Shown here piece after piece: positions 27,436-36,526 of a DNA stretch of 64,000 nt (its first letter is position 1; the number at the start of each line of letters is the position of its first letter). Both the position numbers and the translations under genes were made by a program. Origin of the DNA: Halarcobacter anaerophilus (lineage in GTDB: Bacteria; Campylobacterota; Campylobacteria; Campylobacterales; Arcobacteraceae); contig NZ_CP041070.1 in the NCBI RefSeq assembly GCF_006459125.1, forward strand, positions 1,984,001 through 2,048,000, in the 5' to 3' direction. The notes beneath the pieces are model-generated. The model was not told where the DNA came from, did no database searches, and was given only the letters and a program-made list of their open reading frames with translations.

Positions 27436-29682
27436 ATGAGTGAACACAAAGATTTTTTACGTACAATAGTTGAAGAGGACTTAAAAGAGGGCAAATATAA
27501 AGAGGTTGTCACAAGATTTCCTCCCGAGCCTAATGGATTCCCACATATTGGACATGCCAAATCTATTTATATAAATTTCGGTATTGCACGTGATTATCAT
27601 GGTCACTGTAATCTTAGAATGGATGATACCGACCCTACAAAAGAAGATACAAAATATGTTGAAGCTCTAAAAGATGCCGTAAAATGGCTTGGATTTAACT
27701 GGGGAGAGAATGTATATTTTACTTCCGATTATTTTCCTAAACTATACAATTATGCAGTTCAGCTTATTAAAATGGGGAAAGCATATGTTGACAGTCTAAA
27801 TGAAGAAGAGATAAAAGAGTATAGAGGAACGGTAACGCAACCTGGGTTAAGAAGTAAATATGCAGACCGTTCTATTGAAGAGAATCTAGACCTTTTTGAA
27901 AGAATGAAAAAAGGTGAATTTAAAGACGGAGAACATGTACTTAGAGCAAAAATAGATATGAGTGCCGCAAATATGAAAATGAGAGACCCGCTTTTGTATC
28001 GTATTAGACATGTTCACCATTTCAGAGCAGGAGATGAATGGTTTATTTATCCGATGTATGATTTTGCACATTGTTTATCTGATTATATAGAAGGAGTTAC
28101 CCACTCTATTTGTACCTTAGAATTTGAAAATAACCGTGATATTTACGATTGGGTATTAGATACCCTTGAACTTGAGCCTCCAAGACCCTACCAACATGAA
28201 TTTGCAAGACTTGGAATCAACTACACGGTTATGAGTAAAAGAAAACTTTTGGAACTTGTCGAAGGTAAATACGTTAGCGGTTGGGATGATCCTAGAATGC
28301 CTACAATTGCAGGATATAAAAGAAGAGGATATACTCCTGAATCTATTTTAAACTTCTGCGATCAAATAGGTATTGCAAAAGCAAACTCTATGGTTGATGT
28401 TTCACAACTTGAATTTTGTATTAGAGATGATTTAAATAAAAAAGCACCTCGTGTTATGTGTGTACTTGAACCTTTAAAAGTGACAATTATAAATTATGAA
28501 GGCAGTGAAGAAATTGACGCTTCATACTACCCTCATGACGTACCAAAAGAGGGTTCAAGAAAAGTTCCTTTTTCTAATGAACTTTATATTGAACGTGACG
28601 ATTTTATGGAAAATCCCGTAAAAGGATACAACCGTCTTACACTTGAACAACCTGTACGTCTAAGACATGCTTATATTATTACTTGCAAAGAGCTAATTAA
28701 AGATGCCAAAGGCAATATCATAGAGATAAAAGCCCAATACCACCCCGACTCTAAAAGCGGTAGTGATACCAGCGGTATAAAAGTTAAAAGTGCTATTCAA
28801 TGGGTTGATGCAAAAAAAGCAAAAACTATTGAAGTAAGACTTTATGACAGATTATATAAAAACGAAGCACCGGAAGGATTAGAAGATTTAAATCCCGATT
28901 CTTTGAAAATCATCAAAAATGCACTTGTGGAACCTGCTGTTATAACAGAGAAACCCGATGAAAGATTTCAGTTTGAAAGACAAGGATATTTTTATGCGGA
29001 TCCTGTTGACTACACAGAAGAAAACCCCGTATTTAATAAAATTGTAGGATTAAAAGACTCTTGGACTAAAAAATCAAAAACCGAAAATAAACCTAAACAA
29101 GAAGTTAAGAAAGTACAAATACACGGTGAAGAAGCACCTATGAATGAAACTCAAAAAGCACTTTTTGATAAATATGTAGATGAGCTTAAACTAAATAATG
29201 AGGTAGCAAATATTTTAGCAAGAGATGAGAGTTTATCAAAATTTTACGAAGAAGCTTTAAACGTATTCAACAGTCCCGTACATCTTGCAAATATAGTAGC
29301 AAATGAAGTAGCCAAAGAGCTAAAAGAGAAAGAAATAAATAAGCTGAAATTCAATGCAAAGCAAATTGCCCAACTTATTAAAATGGTTGAGGAAGAGACT
29401 ATTTCAAACAAAATTGCAAAACAAGTATTTGAGCAAATGTCTAAAACAGGAGAGAATCCGACACAAATAGTTGAAGCAAAAGGACTTGTTCAAATAAGCA
29501 ACCCCGCAGTAATTTTACCTATAATTGAGGAAATAATTGCAAAAAATCCTGAAATGAAAGCCAAATATCAAGCAGGTAATGAAAAACTTTTAGGATTTTT
29601 TGTAGGACAAGTACTTAAAACTACAGGCGGAAAGGCAAATCCAAAAGTTGTAAACGAGCTTGTTGCACAAAAGTTAAAATAA
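27436..29682 (+). CDS. glnS: glutamine--tRNA ligase with C-terminal YqeY domain
   Basis: 748 residues. Class I GlnRS: HIGH-type motif PEPNGFPHIGHAK (about 32-43), VMSKRKL as the KMSKS equivalent (about 267), anticodon-binding beta-barrels to about 560, then a GatB/YqeY-like helical domain (about 575-748; EVAKELKEKEINKLKFNAKQ). It charges tRNA-Gln directly; the YqeY part is thought to aid tRNA binding. Such fusions are known from Deinococcus and some other bacteria, whereas Campylobacter and Helicobacter rely on GatCAB, so this marks an acquired or lineage-specific gene. Confidence 0.96.
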   Translation: MSEHKDFLRTIVEEDLKEGKYKEVVTRFPPEPNGFPHIGHAKSIYINFGIARDYHGHCNLRMDDTDPTKEDTKYVEALKDAVKWLGFNWGENVYFTSDYFPKLYNYAVQLIKMGKAYVDSLNEEEIKEYRGTVTQPGLRSKYADRSIEENLDLFERMKKGEFKDGEHVLRAKIDMSAANMKMRDPLLYRIRHVHHFRAGDEWFIYPMYDFAHCLSDYIEGVTHSICTLEFENNRDIYDWVLDTLELEPPRPYQHEFARLGINYTVMSKRKLLELVEGKYVSGWDDPRMPTIAGYKRRGYTPESILNFCDQIGIAKANSMVDVSQLEFCIRDDLNKKAPRVMCVLEPLKVTIINYEGSEEIDASYYPHDVPKEGSRKVPFSNELYIERDDFMENPVKGYNRLTLEQPVRLRHAYIITCKELIKDAKGNIIEIKAQYHPDSKSGSDTSGIKVKSAIQWVDAKKAKTIEVRLYDRLYKNEAPEGLEDLNPDSLKIIKNALVEPAVITEKPDERFQFERQGYFYADPVDYTEENPVFNKIVGLKDSWTKKSKTENKPKQEVKKVQIHGEEAPMNETQKALFDKYVDELKLNNEVANILARDESLSKFYEEALNVFNSPVHLANIVANEVAKELKEKEINKLKFNAKQIAQLIKMVEEETISNKIAKQVFEQMSKTGENPTQIVEAKGLVQISNPAVILPIIEEIIAKNPEMKAKYQAGNEKLLGFFVGQVLKTTGGKANPKVVNELVAQKLK

Positions 29683-29720
29683 GAAGAGAAAAACAGATTA
29701 TTTAAACCAAAGGAGAACTT

Positions 29721-30710
29721 ATGAATGAAACTTCCCGTTTACTAAAAAATTCGTTCTCCAAAAAAAATATTATAATTGCCTTAATAATCTTTACGGCAAT
29801 ATTTCTAGTCTCAACTTATGTTTTTATTCATTTTGATACTTTTGACAAATTTTATGAATATACAAGAGAACATGAAGATTGGGAGTTAGATGAGCTGATA
29901 CTTGGAATATTTGCCTTTTTTATCTCTCTGTCTTTTTCACTTTTTTATCTAAGTTATACTTTTGGAAAAAAAGTTGTTGAATTTACAAAAAATGAGATTG
30001 AACAGCAAAAAAGAGTACAGGCAAGTCAAAAACTTCAATCTATGGGTAGTATGTTAGGAGGACTTGCACACTCTCTTAATAATCATCTTGTGCCTATAAT
30101 TACTCTAAGTAAAATACTTAAAGATGATATTCCAAAAAACAATCCCAGCCATGATGATATCTCAAAAGTATTGGAAGCCAGCTATGGATTAAGAGATATT
30201 TTAAAACAGGTATTAAACTTCACAAGAGCAGATAACTCTAACCTGACAAATAGCTGTCAGATTGACGAAACCCTGGAAAATGCACTAAACCTTGCAAAAA
30301 CTACAGTTCCAAGTTCAATAAAGTTTGAAAGTGAAATTGAAAAAAGCGGCTTGATTATCCCCATTTCAAGAATAAATATTGAAATTATTATATTCAATCT
30401 TATTACCAATGCAATACACGCTTTAGAGAATAAAAAAGCAGGCTTTATAAAAACCACTTTAAAAGTATTGGAAGACAAAAGTAAAATTGTTATAAAAGTA
30501 AGAGACAACGGCTGCGGCATAAGTAAAGAAAAAAGTGACCTGATTTTTGATCCTTTTTTTACCACCAAAGAGCAAGGAAAAGGAACAGGGCTAGGTCTTT
30601 CGGAAACTTTCGGCATAATAAAAAGTGCAAAAGGAACTATCAAAGTAGATTCAAAAGAGAATGAATTTACTGAATTCACACTTGAAATCCCAACAATAAG
30701 AGAGTATTAG
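29721..30710 (+). CDS. sensor histidine kinase
   Basis: 329 residues. Two membrane segments (about 18-37 and 63-85) around a short external loop of some 25 residues; H-box GGLAHSLNNHLVPI (His about 118); N-box NLITNAIHALEN; G1 DNGCGIS; F-box DPFFTTK; G2 GKGTGLGLS. It is a complete kinase of the NtrB-like class that lacks a large sensor domain. The response-regulator ATG directly follows its stop codon. Confidence 0.95.
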   Translation: MNETSRLLKNSFSKKNIIIALIIFTAIFLVSTYVFIHFDTFDKFYEYTREHEDWELDELILGIFAFFISLSFSLFYLSYTFGKKVVEFTKNEIEQQKRVQASQKLQSMGSMLGGLAHSLNNHLVPIITLSKILKDDIPKNNPSHDDISKVLEASYGLRDILKQVLNFTRADNSNLTNSCQIDETLENALNLAKTTVPSSIKFESEIEKSGLIIPISRINIEIIIFNLITNAIHALENKKAGFIKTTLKVLEDKSKIVIKVRDNGCGISKEKSDLIFDPFFTTKEQGKGTGLGLSETFGIIKSAKGTIKVDSKENEFTEFTLEIPTIREY

Positions 30711-31076
30711 ATGAAAAAAGTTTTATTAATAGATGATGATGAATTGGTATTGTATGCACTGAAAAAATATCTTGAGAGAAAAGGTTTTGAAGTTGAAACA
30801 CTATCCTCAGGACAAAAAGCAGTTAAAAAATACGAAAGTTTTAAACCCGATATTATTGTAAGCGATATAATAATGCCTGATATCGAAGGAATAGAACTTA
30901 TAACAACAATAAGAAGTATTGATGCAAATATACCTATTATCGCTATTTCAGGAGGAAGTAGACGCTTAGATACTTCATATTTAATAAGTGCCGAGTTAAT
31001 CGGGGCAAATGCAAGTTTGGAAAAACCCTTTGAAGAAGAAGAGTTGGTTGAGTATATAAACAAACTAACCGCTTAA
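30711..31076 (+). CDS. single-domain response regulator
   Basis: 121 residues, receiver domain only: acidic pair IDDDE at 7-10, phospho-acceptor Asp in IIVSDIIMP (about 52), Thr/Ser switch AISGGS and Lys in SLEKPF. No output domain, so it works by protein contact, as CheY does. Partner of the adjacent histidine kinase; convergent with the DsrE-like gene. Confidence 0.94.
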   Translation: MKKVLLIDDDELVLYALKKYLERKGFEVETLSSGQKAVKKYESFKPDIIVSDIIMPDIEGIELITTIRSIDANIPIIAISGGSRRLDTSYLISAELIGANASLEKPFEEEELVEYINKLTA

Positions 31077-31110
31077 ATAGTCGTTTTAATACTCTTTATC
31101 ATCTCTTCAT

Positions 31111-31608
31111 CTAAAATATCGGAACTAACTTATGCCCTTGAGTTTGCCAGCCGATTAAAGAGATAAAACCATCGCCTACAAGATTCATCTCTTTTGGAAT
31201 TGTACTGTTATCAACATGAAAAACTTTTGTCGCTACTGCACAGACTTCCATTCTTACGCCTAAAGCAGCCAATCTTTTTATTGAATTTTGAATCGATTCC
31301 AAAGACTCTTCATTTTCCATTTCAAAAGCCTCATCTTGTTTTGTACTTAAAAACTTAACCGTCTCTCCTATAAAAACCAAAACCATATTTGGTTTTACTC
31401 CTTGAGAGATTAAGCCTTTATGTGTTCCTTCTATTATATTCAAATAAAATGCTGTTTTTTGAACATTTGTAAAATCAATTAAAAATACGCTTTTTGTCTC
31501 TTTTACACCCTTTAAAGCAGCACTGTCATTAATCTCTTTTGCCTGTAAATTTGCAAACAGTCCAAATGCCAGAAATGATAACATAAATTTGAAAAATAAA
31601 CTTTTCAT
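31111..31608 (-). CDS. DsrE-like protein with signal peptide
   Basis: 165 residues. Signal peptide 1-23 (ending NLQAKE), then a DsrE/DsrF-like sulfur-relay fold (NMVLVFIGETVKFL, LAALGVRMEVCAVA) with one conserved-looking Cys in EVCAVA. Exported DsrE-like proteins are common in sulfur-metabolising epsilon-group bacteria; whether it binds sulfur species is unknown. AAGGAAAACT precedes the start. Convergent with the response-regulator gene. Confidence 0.82.
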   Translation of the reverse strand: MKSLFFKFMLSFLAFGLFANLQAKEINDSAALKGVKETKSVFLIDFTNVQKTAFYLNIIEGTHKGLISQGVKPNMVLVFIGETVKFLSTKQDEAFEMENEESLESIQNSIKRLAALGVRMEVCAVATKVFHVDNSTIPKEMNLVGDGFISLIGWQTQGHKLVPIF

Positions 31609-31727
31609 TAGTTTTCCTTATATTAGATAGATTATAAACTATAATATTTTTTGATAAAGGGAAGCCTGATTTTAGACTATTATTTAATATGAAAATCTAA
31701 AAAAGTTTATTTATGAAACATATATAA

Positions 31728-31847
31728 CTATTTCAATCTATCTTTATGAAAAGGTATCTTATCTTTGTGTCTATATTTCTCTTTAAAATAAATATATGTA
31801 AAAACTAAAAAAAGAGATAATATCGAATATAAAACAATCTCCAACAT
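31728..31847 (-). CDS. 39-residue single-span membrane protein
   Basis: Short frame reading MLEIVLYSILSLFLVFTYIY followed by a basic tail (KEKYRHKDK...KDRLK). There is one membrane span near residues 3-20 with a positive cytoplasmic tail. The ribosome site AAGGAAA is five to six bases upstream, and it lies 19 bases after the 109-residue gene at 32196, so they may be co-transcribed. No family recognised. Confidence 0.6.
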   Translation of the reverse strand: MLEIVLYSILSLFLVFTYIYFKEKYRHKDKIPFHKDRLK

Positions 31848-31866
31848 CTTTTTCCTTTAAACTATT

Positions 31867-32196
31867 CTATTCAACTGTTTTAATATCGACTAACTCTATA
31901 TGAGAACAATCTTTTTTCATAAGTTTTCTTAAATTTGCATCTTCTTCTGCCAATGTAATAAGATCGGCAAAATCATCTTTGTTTACTTCAAACTCATAAA
32001 TCTCTTTTTTAGTCTCTATATTAATTTTAGAACTGCTATTTTTTGAAAATATATCTATGTTTCTAATCCCTTTTGCAAACTCGTTTTTTATCACTCTTGC
32101 CACTTTTTCATTTGAAAGAAGTTTTTCTAAGTCTAATTCTAAATTGAAATCATTTTTGCATAATACTTTATATTTAACCATTATTTTTCCATCCAT
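31867..32196 (-). CDS. hypothetical protein, 109 residues
   Basis: Soluble, charged, mixed alpha/beta pattern (YKVLCKNDFNLELDLEKLL; IETKKEIYEFEVNKDDF). No family recognised. ATG at 32196 has AAGGAAAA six bases upstream; an internal ATG at 32181 is possible. Probably co-transcribed with the small membrane protein downstream. Confidence 0.75.
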   Translation of the reverse strand: MDGKIMVKYKVLCKNDFNLELDLEKLLSNEKVARVIKNEFAKGIRNIDIFSKNSSSKINIETKKEIYEFEVNKDDFADLITLAEEDANLRKLMKKDCSHIELVDIKTVE

Positions 32197-32365
32197 CTAT
32201 TTTCCTTTTCAATTATTTCTAACTAAAGTATTATAACACAATATTACATAATGTTAATATATTACATATTGTAATGTTTAATTTTTAAGAAGATTCTTCT
32301 AAAGTTGTTGATATGGGATATAGCTCAAATTTTAACTTAAAACTAAAACTTTGGCGAAGCAGTAA

Positions 32366-32695
32366 TTAAAGTTTTGACAACATAACTAAAATAAATGGAA
32401 CATGATATTTAGGTGCACCTACTATATCAAATACTTTACATATGGCACCTGCAAAGTTTAAAATATCATCTATTGTATATTCGTGTTCATAGGCTTGGTT
32501 TAGTAACGCTAAAGTCTTTTGAGATACTTTTTCTAAATTATTGCAATCAACATTATCCTCATCAAGACTTTTGACAAATTTACACGCATGAGGAAATGTT
32601 TCAAATAGCTCTTTTAATCCAGCTTCATCAATCTCACCTAAAAGGTGTGGGTATTTGTTGAAAAATTCACTTACCTCCGATAGTTTACAAACCAT
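32366..32695 (-). CDS. hypothetical protein, 109 residues
   Basis: Soluble, helical, acidic, with three Cys residues (positions about 3, 38 and 51) and a hydrophobic C-terminus (YHVPFILVMLSKL). No recognised domain. AAAAGGAT precedes the ATG. It stands alone on the minus strand between two other small unknown genes. Confidence 0.72.
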   Translation of the reverse strand: MVCKLSEVSEFFNKYPHLLGEIDEAGLKELFETFPHACKFVKSLDEDNVDCNNLEKVSQKTLALLNQAYEHEYTIDDILNFAGAICKVFDIVGAPKYHVPFILVMLSKL

Positions 32696-32808
32696 ATGAA
32701 TCCTTTTGTGTTTATTTTTTTATATACAAAAAGTGTACCTTATATCAAAAGAAAAAATAGGTTTTATCTATCTAAAGTCTGAATTTGAAAATAGATGCAA
32801 TAATAAAA

Positions 32809-33210
32809 TTACTTATCCCCGTAATTTGCAAAAGCAGTTTCAATGCTTGGAATATTTTTATAAGTCGTTTTTGTCAGTCTTACGTTTTTAGTTTTAAGAT
32901 CACACACTGCAATTCTAAAACTAGAACCCATAAACGGTTCAACAACACAAATAATTTTATCTTCAATCTGTCGTGTTGCGTAGACAGTGCCTTGTAAAGA
33001 ATTAAAAAAATATTTTGGATAACTTAACGGCGTTATTTCAACAACATCTATACTTTCTTGATCTTCAAGAGTCTGCACTATATCCATAGCATCTTCATAA
33101 CTTTCAAACTGAATACACCAGTCATCAAAATTTTTATTAAAATGTTCTAAATCTTCATCTAGAAATCCACCGGCTAATGATTGTAAAGCAAAAATCGACA
33201 CGAGAAACAC
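32809..33210 (-). CDS. hypothetical protein, possibly exported
   Basis: Up to 133 residues. The N-terminus (VSIFALQSLAGGF) is hydrophobic, but no basic residue precedes it, so export is uncertain. The body is acidic, with VVEITPLSYPKYFFNSLQG and VEPFMGSSFRIAVCDLKT. No ATG is available: GTG at 33210 lies right on the GAGG sequence, while GTG at 33201 has that GAGG eight bases upstream and is the likelier start (130 residues). Confidence 0.68.
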   Translation of the reverse strand: MFLVSIFALQSLAGGFLDEDLEHFNKNFDDWCIQFESYEDAMDIVQTLEDQESIDVVEITPLSYPKYFFNSLQGTVYATRQIEDKIICVVEPFMGSSFRIAVCDLKTKNVRLTKTTYKNIPSIETAFANYGDK

Positions 33211-33355
33211 CTCAAAATATATCTAATTTAAAAGCTAATTCTAACATAATTTATTTTTGACTTAATAAAATTTGTTAAATCATATTTTTTCTATGCTTTT
33301 TAAATTGTTATGTTAAAAATCATATATAAATAAAAATAATGGACAAATATAAAAA

Positions 33356-35050
33356 ATGAAAGAAAATTCCCCAAAAATAATAGAAAATTTTAAAGAACTG
33401 GCTAAATTAAGTGATTACTCATTTGTAGAAAAACTTAACAGTGATCCCGATGCAAAATTCAATGCAGAAAATAAAATGCCAAGAGAGGTGTTTAGTGGGC
33501 ATTATGTAAGCGTAAAACCAACACCAATAAAAGACCCCGTATATATTTCACATAGTAAAAACTTTTTTAAAGAGTTAGGTTTTAGTGAAGCTCTTATAAA
33601 ATCAGATGATTTCATTAAAATGTTTTCAGGAGAGATTTCTAAAGTACCTCAACCTATGAAAGATACAGGTTGGGCAACAGGATATGCCCTATCTATTTAC
33701 GGTACTGAATATTATGCACAATGTCCTTTCCAAACGGGAAATGGATATGGAGACGGTAGAGCAATTTCAATTCTTGAAGCGGTTTTAAACGGTAAAAGAT
33801 GGGAGTTTCAACTAAAAGGTGCAGGAAGAACTCCATATTGCAGAGGTGCCGATGGACGTGCAGTTTTAAGATCAAGTGTAAGGGAGTTTTTAGCCCAAGA
33901 GCATATGAACTCTCTAAACGTTCCGACCTCAAGGTCTTTAACCCTATTTACCTCAAAAAAAGAGCAGGTAAGCAGACCTTGGTTTAGGAATAACTCTTAT
34001 TCAAAAGATCCTGAGCTTATGATAGAAGAAGATGTTGCAATAACTACAAGAGTAGCACCCTCTTTTATCCGTGTCGGACAAGTTGAACTTTTTGGAAGAC
34101 GAGCTAGGAAAAATGAGCACAGTGAAGCTTTAAAAGAGTTAGAAATGATTGTATTACATCTAATTGACAGAGAGTATAGCAAAGAGATAAATCAAGATCT
34201 AAAATTAGAAGAGAAAGTGATACTCTTAGCAAAACAGTTTCAAAATCGTCTTACATCTTTAGTTGCTAACTGGATACGCGTTGGATACTGCCAAGGTAAT
34301 TTTAACAGTGATAACTGTGCTGCTGGAGGTTTTACTCTGGATTTTGGACCTTTTGGATTTATAGATATGTTTGATCCTAGATATCAACCTTGGACGGGAG
34401 GAGGATTACACTTTTCATTTTTCAATCAACCCCAAGCTGCCTTTGAAAACTATCAATCATTTATTAGTGCTTTAAAACCGCTACTTAAATCAACTCCCAA
34501 TAGTTTACAAGAGCTTGAAATTGTAGAAAAAGAATTCCCTAAAACAATGCAAAGAGAGATAGAAAATATGTGGGCTAATAAACTAGGATTGGATGAATTT
34601 GATAGTAATCTATTTAATGAACTAATAAATCTTATGATAGAAACAAAAGTAGACTATACCATATTTTTTAGAGAACTTTCAAATCTACCAAGCAGTATAG
34701 AAGAACTTGAAAAAAGTTTTTATAGCAATAGTTTTGAAAATGAAAATCTTAAATCAAGATGGTCTATTTGGCTAAATAGATGGAAAGAAAAAATAGAAAA
34801 AGAGTCAAAAGAAGAACTCTCTAGAAAGATGAAACTTGTCAATCCAAAATATACTTTAAGAGAGTGGCATTTAGTTCCTGCCTATCAAGAAGCACAAAAT
34901 GGAAACTATAAATTAGTACGTGAGTTACAAGAAGTGATGACAAATCCATATGATGAACAAAGTAAAGAAATAGAAGTGAAATATTATGCAAAAAAACCAT
35001 CAGATTATTTTGGACTTGCCGGGATATCTCATGTTAGTTGTTCTTCATAG
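33356..35050 (+). CDS. selO: SelO/YdiU pseudokinase, protein AMPylator
   Basis: 564 residues. Family features: [22 protein letters not shown]-like [32 protein letters not shown] split around 155-180, [27 protein letters not shown] around 320-345, and the conserved C-terminal SHVSCSS. SelO transfers AMP to Ser, Thr or Tyr of redox-related proteins. The C-terminal Cys is the position of selenocysteine in some homologues. It is monocistronic and convergent with the TPR-methyltransferase gene. Confidence 0.95.
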   Translation: MKENSPKIIENFKELAKLSDYSFVEKLNSDPDAKFNAENKMPREVFSGHYVSVKPTPIKDPVYISHSKNFFKELGFSEALIKSDDFIKMFSGEISKVPQPMKDTGWATGYALSIYGTEYYAQCPFQTGNGYGDGRAISILEAVLNGKRWEFQLKGAGRTPYCRGADGRAVLRSSVREFLAQEHMNSLNVPTSRSLTLFTSKKEQVSRPWFRNNSYSKDPELMIEEDVAITTRVAPSFIRVGQVELFGRRARKNEHSEALKELEMIVLHLIDREYSKEINQDLKLEEKVILLAKQFQNRLTSLVANWIRVGYCQGNFNSDNCAAGGFTLDFGPFGFIDMFDPRYQPWTGGGLHFSFFNQPQAAFENYQSFISALKPLLKSTPNSLQELEIVEKEFPKTMQREIENMWANKLGLDEFDSNLFNELINLMIETKVDYTIFFRELSNLPSSIEELEKSFYSNSFENENLKSRWSIWLNRWKEKIEKESKEELSRKMKLVNPKYTLREWHLVPAYQEAQNGNYKLVRELQEVMTNPYDEQSKEIEVKYYAKKPSDYFGLAGISHVSCSS

Positions 35051-35064
35051 ACAATAAAAAAAGA

Positions 35065-36108
35065 TTACTCAGGAAAAGCTTTTAATATAAAGACAACCCC
35101 TTTTTGACCGATTTTATTTTCCTCTCTTAGGGTAATCTCCTCATTTTCTATAATCTCAAACCCATTATTCTTACATAAAGACTTCACATACTTTATAGTA
35201 TGTGAAACCCTTCCACTTTTTTCTAATTGGCAATTTTCCGTAGTAATTTCCATTAAAGGTTCAATGGTAAAGATAAAATAACCACTATGATTAAGAGACT
35301 TCTTAACAGAAGAAAAGATAGTTTGTAAATCTGTAATATATATAAAAACATCAGGAGCTATAATCAGGTCAAATTCTTGTTCATTTTTTAAAAGAAAAGT
35401 ATCTATATCATTGATATAAAGTTCAGTATATATATCTTTTTTTCTTGTTTCTTTTATCATATTAGAAGATATATCAACACCGACTAAATTGGGAAATACC
35501 TCTATAAGAGTCTTTCCTAATAGTCCCGTACCACATCCCAAATCTAAAATTCTGGAATTTTTTGGAGGATTTAAAGATTTCAACTTCTCTTTTATAATAA
35601 ATGGGACTTTATAGTTTAGAGTATTTACAAGATGATCTTCAAAAAAATCAGCATACCTATCAAAAAGATCTCTAGCATATTCTAAAGAATAGCTGCTTGA
35701 CTCTCCATTCAATGATGATAATAGATGATTTGCTCCCGGATGGTCAGATCTCTTTTGTAGAGTTTTTTGAAGAAACTCCTGCATCTTTTTTTCATTTTTC
35801 ATTTTTCTATAGTATTGTGCCATTGAATAAAGTGCTTCATAAAAGTCAGGATTTATTTTTATTGCTTTTTCTAAATAAAAAAAACAAAGCTCAAATTTGT
35901 TTAGCTTATCATAGGTCATAGCCATATCATAAATACATATATAAAACTCTCTATTTAATTTAATAGCTTTTTTAAAAAAGACAAGCGCCTTTTCATATTC
36001 TTTGTTCTCTTTATATAATAATCCAAGATTATGATACTCTATTGCCAAGTTTTGGTCATACGTCAAATCTTTTTCAAAAGCCTGTTTAATAGTAGGTTGT
36101 GTTTTCAT
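35065..36108 (-). CDS. TPR-repeat SAM-dependent methyltransferase
   Basis: 347 residues. Three TPR units (about 20-125; YHNLGLLYKENKEYEKALVFF is the first) precede a class I methyltransferase domain (about 145-345) with motif I LDLGCGTGLLG, VGVDIS and the acidic DLIIAPDVFIYI. Substrate unknown; TPR-methyltransferase fusions are often involved in protein or small-molecule methylation. No obvious operon partner. Confidence 0.9.
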   Translation of the reverse strand: MKTQPTIKQAFEKDLTYDQNLAIEYHNLGLLYKENKEYEKALVFFKKAIKLNREFYICIYDMAMTYDKLNKFELCFFYLEKAIKINPDFYEALYSMAQYYRKMKNEKKMQEFLQKTLQKRSDHPGANHLLSSLNGESSSYSLEYARDLFDRYADFFEDHLVNTLNYKVPFIIKEKLKSLNPPKNSRILDLGCGTGLLGKTLIEVFPNLVGVDISSNMIKETRKKDIYTELYINDIDTFLLKNEQEFDLIIAPDVFIYITDLQTIFSSVKKSLNHSGYFIFTIEPLMEITTENCQLEKSGRVSHTIKYVKSLCKNNGFEIIENEEITLREENKIGQKGVVFILKAFPE

Positions 36109-36266
36109 ATATGCAGCTCCTAATTGGGACTGAGCTGCAGAAAATATTAATTAAGTGGTTAAGTCAAAAAAGATAAAAATAGGCTCTTAAATGAGTATAT
36201 CATTTAAACTTCAGATAAAAAAAGAATCTTGTATAGATTTTAACACTTTTATATATTCATCTATGA

Positions 36267-36434
36267 TTAATCATTTTTAAATATCTACTTAATAAATATA
36301 TAACTCGCCATAAATATAAAAGTGATAAGGCTTTTTATAATCTTTGTTGCTTTATGGAACCAAACTATCATCAGCATGAGTTTGATTTAAGAGTTTATCT
36401 TACTTATATGGATAGGTTTGGGAAGTTGTATTAG
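36267..36434 (+). pseudogene. possible gene remnant (C-terminal fragment)
   Basis: An open frame of 55 codons with no usable early start; its end reads CFMEPNYHQHEF followed by DLRVYLTYMDRFGKLY and a stop. The mix of aromatic, His and charged residues looks protein-like, not random A+T-rich DNA. No family recognised. It could be what is left of a gene disrupted when the downstream pair arrived. Confidence 0.35.
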
Positions 36435-36487
36435 GATAAGATATAACTATGATAAATCAATAAAAATTTATCAAAGTAATAATTAAG

Positions 36488-36493
36488 TATAAT
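36488..36493 (+). promoter_or_regulatory. -10 box of the ATPase-methylase pair
   Basis: TATAAT 34 bases upstream of the ATPase ATG; no good -35 box. A second TATAAT-like run lies at about 36503. Confidence 0.45.
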
Positions 36494-36526
36494 GAATAAT
36501 TTTATAATATTTTAGGAAATAAAATA

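Larger units (their letters stand above)
36109..36526. other. intergenic region, left flank of accessory pair
   Basis: 418 bases without an intact gene. It contains a decayed reading frame (36267-36434) and, near the right end, a TATAAT (36488-36493) that can serve as -10 box of the ATPase-methylase pair. No tRNA-like sequence or long repeat was seen here. Confidence 0.6.

Noticed and set aside
36109-36526. A second tRNA-like or direct repeat to pair with the relic on the left of the ATPase gene
   Set aside because: I found no match to the tRNA-Asn 3' half or any long direct repeat there by eye.
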